NCBI GenBank assembly: GCA_905215725.1
Contig: CAJMRD010000082.1
Span: 1-9,460 of the forward strand
DNA: 9,460 nucleotides
Origin: an uncultured bacterium
GTDB taxonomy: Bacteria; Actinomycetota; Coriobacteriia; Coriobacteriales; Coriobacteriaceae
Direction: 5' to 3'
The translations under genes were made by a program, and so were the position numbers. The notes under the pieces were generated by a model. That model searched no databases, was not told where the DNA came from, and worked only from the letters and a program-made list of their open reading frames with translations. This document shows, one piece after another, positions 7,419 through 9,460 of the stretch; the first letter of the stretch is position 1; every line of letters begins with the position of its first letter.

Positions 7419-7464
7419 TACATGCAAGTGAGCGTTCAAGGGGGTTGCGGCCCCCTTTTTCGTG
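7396..7464 (+). repeat. 69-bp direct repeat, copy 1 (tRNA-Leu 3' end plus terminator)
   Basis: This copy covers the T-loop, the 3' acceptor strand and CCA of the functional tRNA, then the following spacer, terminator and four bases beyond. It matches 7580-7648 at 68 of 69 positions; the only difference is T at 7429 versus C at 7613. The repeat period is 184 bp. Confidence 0.95.
7438..7460 (+). terminator. Rho-independent terminator of the tRNA-Leu gene
   Basis: AAGGGGG (7438-7444) pairs with CCCCCTT (7451-7457) around a TTGCGG loop, and five T follow from 7456. It lies 20 nt after the encoded CCA and is the natural end of the tRNA transcript. Confidence 0.9.
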
Positions 7465-7579
7465 CCGAACTCGCGTGAGCGCGCGAAGCGTTAAGCAAAC
7501 AGGCCTGCGGCCTGTTTGTAGCGGAGCGTGGCGAGGGCGCCGCGCGTCCGAAGCCCGGGGCTTCGCGAAGCGAAGGCCC
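7465..7579. other. 115-bp palindrome-rich insert between the two tRNA 3'-end repeats
   Basis: The segment has no plausible gene but is dense in inverted repeats. CAAACAGGCC-TGC-GGCCTGTTTG (7496-7518) is a 10-bp perfect hairpin. CGAAGCC-CGG-GGCTTCG (7549-7565) is a 7-bp hairpin. It overlaps a 12-bp perfect palindrome GCTTCGCGAAGC (7560-7571), followed by CGAAGG-C-CCTTCG (7571-7583), which runs into the second repeat copy. The G+C content is very high. It could be a small palindromic repeat element, a remnant of an element integrated at the tRNA 3' end, or a structured transcript. Confidence 0.7.
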
Positions 7580-7648
7580 TTCGAGTCTCGCCTCGGGCAC
7601 CATACATGCAAGCGAGCGTTCAAGGGGGTTGCGGCCCCCTTTTTCGTG
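7580..7648 (+). repeat. 69-bp direct repeat, copy 2 (orphan tRNA-Leu 3' fragment plus terminator)
   Basis: This copy starts exactly at the T-loop TTCGAGT, runs through the 3' acceptor strand and CCA, and includes a second copy of the terminator. The sequence 5' of it lacks the GCGAG T-stem arm and everything before it, so it is not a functional tRNA. Direct repeats beginning in the T-loop are the classic form of att sites left by tRNA-targeted integrases, but no integrase gene is present. Confidence 0.93.
7622..7644 (+). terminator. Second copy of the tRNA-Leu terminator
   Basis: AAGGGGG (7622-7628) pairs with CCCCCTT (7635-7641) around TTGCGG, and T7640-T7644 follow. It is identical to the terminator at 7438-7460. 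It forms the last barrier before the leader of the infC operon. Confidence 0.88.
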
Positions 7649-7677
7649 TACGTAATGTGATAACGCGCTGTACGTGT

Positions 7678-7683
7678 TATTAT
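7678..7683 (+). promoter_or_regulatory. Tentative -10 element for the infC operon
   Basis: TATTAT resembles a -10 box and is the best candidate between the second tRNA terminator and the structured leader. No good -35 is found at the usual spacing; ATGTGA at 7655-7660 matches only half the consensus. If correct, the infC mRNA leader is about 175 nt long. Confidence 0.3.
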
Positions 7684-7716
7684 TCGCAAAGCGTTGTTTC
7701 CGCAATGCCCTAAAGA

Positions 7717-7866
7717 GGAACCCGAGGGTTCCCACCTTTTGGCGCCAATGAGCAGCTGACTGGTCATACAACTTAGATTCCATTCCTCAAATCGAGGAAG
7801 TCTATGTGTACGACCTGGTTGCTAAGAAGCGCCGGGTTATTTTTTTATGAATGGAGGTAGGGAAAA
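7717..7866 (+). promoter_or_regulatory. Structured 5' leader of infC-rpmI-rplT, candidate autoregulatory attenuator
   Basis: The leader holds three local hairpins: GGAACC-CGAG-GGTTCC (7717-7732), TTCCTC-AAATC-GAGGAA (7783-7799), and a terminator (7813-7846). Two alternative pairings are possible. AACCCG (7719-7724) is complementary to CGGGTT (7833-7838) in the 3' arm of the terminator. TTCCATTC (7778-7785) can pair with GAATGGAG (7849-7856), covering the infC Shine-Dalgarno sequence. Each alternative excludes one of the local hairpins. In Bacillus the same operon is controlled by ribosomal protein L20 binding a leader and triggering transcription attenuation. A comparable mechanism here is inference; sequence kinship with that leader was not tested. 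Confidence 0.55.
7813..7846 (+). terminator. Rho-independent terminator/attenuator just upstream of infC
   Basis: ACCTGG (7813-7818) pairs with CCGGGT (7832-7837, one G-U pair). Inside, GCT-AAGA-AGC (7821-7830) closes the loop. A TTAT followed by a run of T (7840-7846) comes directly after. It lies only 20 nt before the infC start codon and downstream of any likely infC promoter, so it is best read as an attenuator inside the operon leader. Confidence 0.7.
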
Positions 7867-8421
7867 ATAGCTAAGTCTGATGACACCCGCATCAACGACG
7901 AGATCACTGCATCTTCGTGCCGTTTGATTGGCGTCGATGGCTCTCAGCTCGGCCTGTTCGCCATCCGCGATGCCCAGCGCGTCGCCGACGATCAGGGTCT
8001 CGACCTGGTCGAGATTGCTCCCAACGCGGAGCCGCCGGTCTGCAAGGTCATGGACTACGGTAAGTTCAAGTACCAGCAGGCCATGAAGGCCAAGGCTGCT
8101 CGTAAGAACCAGTCCAAGGTCGAGGTCAAGGAAATGAAGTTCCGACCCAAGATCGACGTTGGTGACTACGAGACCAAGAAGGGCCACGTTCTGCGTTTCC
8201 TCAAGAAGGGCGCGCGCGTTAAGATCACCATCATGTTCCGCGGCCGTGAGATGGCTCACCCGGAGCAGGGCCTTAACGTTCTCGAGCGTCTCGCCGAGGA
8301 TCTCAAGCCTTACGCTACGGTCGAGTCCAAGCCTAAGATGGAAGGCCGTAACATGCTTATGCTGCTCGCCCCGATTAAGGGCGCCTTCGATGAGGATAAA
8401 GCGGCAAGCGATACCAAGTAA
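7867..8421 (+). CDS. infC: Translation initiation factor IF-3, with AUA start codon
   Basis: This 184-residue protein binds the 30S subunit, prevents early 50S joining and proofreads start codon and initiator tRNA choice. The family signature is visible at KVMDYGKFKYQQAMK (60-74), preceded by the N-domain with RINDEI (8-13). The lysine-rich interdomain linker (about 75-85) and the C-domain with RVKITIMFRGREMAHPEQG (117-135) follow. The frame has a stop at 7858-7860 and no ATG, GTG or CTG before a TTG at 7924. Starting at 7924 would remove the conserved RINDEI segment. The ATA at 7867 is 9 nt after GGAGG (7853-7857) and gives the expected N-terminus. Rare starts (AUU, AUC, AUA) are known for infC and support negative autoregulation, because IF3 itself discriminates against them. 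infC, rpmI and rplT are closely spaced in the standard order. Confidence 0.95.
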   Translation: MAKSDDTRINDEITASSCRLIGVDGSQLGLFAIRDAQRVADDQGLDLVEIAPNAEPPVCKVMDYGKFKYQQAMKAKAARKNQSKVEVKEMKFRPKIDVGDYETKKGHVLRFLKKGARVKITIMFRGREMAHPEQGLNVLERLAEDLKPYATVESKPKMEGRNMLMLLAPIKGAFDEDKAASDTK

Positions 8422-8453
8422 CTAGTGTTCTGTAACCGATTAAGGAGTATTTC

Positions 8454-8645
8454 ATGCCTAAGATGAAGTCCCACAGCGGCACCAAGAAGCGTTTCCGCAA
8501 GACTGGTACCGGCAAGCTTATGCGCGCCAAGGCTTTCAAGAGCCACATCCTGAGCAAGAAGTCCACCAAGCGTAAACGTGGCTTCCGTCAGGAGACCGAG
8601 ATCGCCGCTGCCGACCGCAAGGTCATCAAGTCGCGTCTCGCCTAA
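8454..8645 (+). CDS. rpmI: 50S ribosomal protein L35
   Basis: This 63-residue, strongly basic protein of the large ribosomal subunit begins [20 protein letters not shown], the standard L35 N-terminus, and includes the family stretch [12 protein letters not shown] (35-46). Its length matches the family norm of about 65 residues. AAGGAG lies 7 nt before the ATG. It is 32 nt after infC and 46 nt before rplT and is certainly in the same operon. Confidence 0.97.
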   Translation: MPKMKSHSGTKKRFRKTGTGKLMRAKAFKSHILSKKSTKRKRGFRQETEIAAADRKVIKSRLA

Positions 8646-8691
8646 GTTCGCGTTCCCGTTTTTCGTTTTACCGTCTAGGAGTTGATAGAAC

Positions 8692-9051
8692 ATGGCACGT
8701 ATTAAGCGCGCTGTTGCCGCCAAAAAGAAGCGCCGTACCGTTATGCACCGTGCGAAGGGTTACTACGGTGCCGCTTCGCGTACTTACAAGCATGCTAAAG
8801 AGCAGGTCCAGCACTCCCTGCAGTATCAGTATCGTGATCGCCGCAACAAGAAGCGCGAGATCCGTTCTCTCTGGATCACCCGTATCAACGCTGCTGCTCG
8901 CCTGAACGACATCTCTTACTCTCAGTTCATGCACGGTCTGAAGGTTGCCGGCATCGAGCTCGACCGCAAGGTCCTGGCTCAGATGGCTTACGAGGACATC
9001 GAGTCCTTCAACGAGCTGGCTACCATCGCCAAGAAGGCTCTCGAGGCCTAA
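8692..9051 (+). CDS. rplT: 50S ribosomal protein L20
   Basis: This 119-residue basic protein binds 23S rRNA early in 50S assembly. It begins MARIKRAVAAKKKRR and contains AKGYYGAASRTYKHAKEQV (21-39), RDRRNKKREIRSLWITRINA (49-68) and the C-terminal segment LDRKVLAQMA (94-103), all typical of L20. Length is at the family norm of 117-120. TAGGAG sits 10 nt before the ATG. In Bacillus and E. coli, L20 represses its own operon by binding leader or intercistronic RNA; the infC leader here has structures that could serve the same purpose. It ends the operon, with a terminator 21 nt after the stop. Confidence 0.98.
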   Translation: MARIKRAVAAKKKRRTVMHRAKGYYGAASRTYKHAKEQVQHSLQYQYRDRRNKKREIRSLWITRINAAARLNDISYSQFMHGLKVAGIELDRKVLAQMAYEDIESFNELATIAKKALEA

Positions 9052-9072
9052 TAGATTCTCTTGAATCGCTAG

Positions 9073-9108
9073 GGGAGTGTCGCGTTGTGCGCGGCGCTCC
9101 CTCTTTTT
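9073..9108 (+). terminator. Rho-independent terminator of infC-rpmI-rplT
   Basis: GGGAGTGTCGCG (9073-9084) pairs with CGCGGCGCTCCC (9090-9101) over 12 bp with two G-U pairs around loop TTGTG, followed by TCTTTTT (9102-9108). It is the strongest terminator in the window. Confidence 0.93.
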
Positions 9109-9109
9109 A

Positions 9110-9460
9110 TCTGAAGCGCTGGTTTATATAGCAAAAGCGCGAGTAGATAGACACTTACAGGTGACCGATCTTTATATATCTCTTAACCGAAGGGTCATCA
9201 TCTGATACGTGCAGTATTTCTGCACCAGCCTTTCTATTACTTATATAGGAAGCGAAGTATTGTGTAGGACTTGTGAAGAGTGGAATTCCCGCCCCCGGGG
9301 CCCCTCCGGTCTGGCAATATATCTCCTTGCCGCGCGGCCCGGTGCAACCGGGAACCAGCACAGGCGTGCACCTTGAGAACCGGATACTGCGAGGATGGAC
9401 ACACCAGATGTGTCGCATCCGGGCAGACATCGAACCATTTGAAATGGTCTAACTTGGATT
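9110..9460. other. Non-coding region of about 350 bp with several hairpins, function unassigned
   Basis: No plausible gene is seen on either strand. The first 170 bp are A/T-rich, then composition turns G/C-rich from about 9288. Clear hairpins are GTGCAG-TATTT-CTGCAC (9209-9225), CCCGGT-GCA-ACCGGG (9338-9352), an 11-bp stem with one bulged G at 9393-9420, and ACCATTT-G-AAATGGT (9434-9448). GCGCT (9116-9120) can pair with AGCGC (9136-9140). I find no T-box core motif and none of the common riboswitch cores I know. It may be the leader of a gene beyond the right edge, a non-coding RNA, or the border of an insertion. Confidence 0.5.

Noticed and set aside
7396..7648. CRISPR-like array
   Set aside because: There are only two copies, 69 bp long and derived from a tRNA and terminator, with one 115-bp spacer and no cas genes.
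7258..7767. Minus-strand frames of 169 and 115 codons across the tRNA-Leu region
   Set aside because: They are antisense translations of the tRNA, its duplicated 3' end and two terminators, a common source of spurious hypothetical proteins.
7924..8421. infC starting at the TTG at 7924
   Set aside because: It would remove the conserved N-terminal RINDEI segment and has no Shine-Dalgarno sequence; the ATA at 7867 has both.
9155..9430. A 91-codon minus-strand frame in the 3' non-coding region
   Set aside because: It has no ribosome binding site before its ATG, a stop four to seven codons upstream, no recognisable domain and unusual composition. It is kept only as a remote possibility.
9110..9460. 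T-box or common riboswitch
   Set aside because: I looked for the T-box antiterminator core and for TPP, FMN, SAM, cobalamin and glycine core motifs on the + strand and found none; only unassigned hairpins can be supported.

Overview
The window looks like a chromosomal core region of a high-GC actinobacterial gut anaerobe of the class Coriobacteriia, most likely Collinsella or a close relative. This is inferred from protein character, GC-rich codon use and gene order, not from a database match. Every gene that can be supported lies on the + strand.

Layout. (1) 2-4544: the 3' part of a RecQ-like SF2 helicase coding region (open at the left edge, possibly the C-terminal half of a RecJ fusion). 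A full-length bifunctional (p)ppGpp synthetase/hydrolase gene (relA/spoT type) follows 15 nt later, and then a metallo-beta-lactamase-fold hydrolase. This resembles the recJ-relA-MBL neighbourhood of many Gram-positives. (2) 4545-5605: a promoter region and a class II fructose-bisphosphate aldolase gene with a strong ribosome binding site. (3) 5606-5858: non-coding DNA with a 92-nt, nearly perfect compound hairpin, then a terminator-like hairpin and a promoter. (4) 5859-7292: a cytoplasmic transglutaminase-core protein of unknown role. (5) 7332-7648: a tRNA-Leu(CAA) gene whose 3' end plus terminator is duplicated 184 bp downstream, flanking a palindrome-rich 115-bp insert. (6) 7649-9109: the infC-rpmI-rplT operon (IF3, L35, L20) with a structured leader and its own terminator. 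(7) 9110-9460: about 350 bp with no convincing gene but several clear hairpins.

How the parts relate. The right half is translation machinery: IF3, two 50S proteins and a leucine tRNA. The left half contains the stringent-response enzyme that senses uncharged tRNA on ribosomes. The aldolase serves central carbon metabolism.

No new defence, mobile or biosynthetic system is visible. The best leads are regulatory and structural: an infC gene that must start at AUA; an infC leader in which a terminator and the Shine-Dalgarno sequence each have an upstream pairing partner; the tRNA 3'-end duplication with its palindromic insert; the large hairpin after the aldolase gene; and the unassigned structured 3' region.
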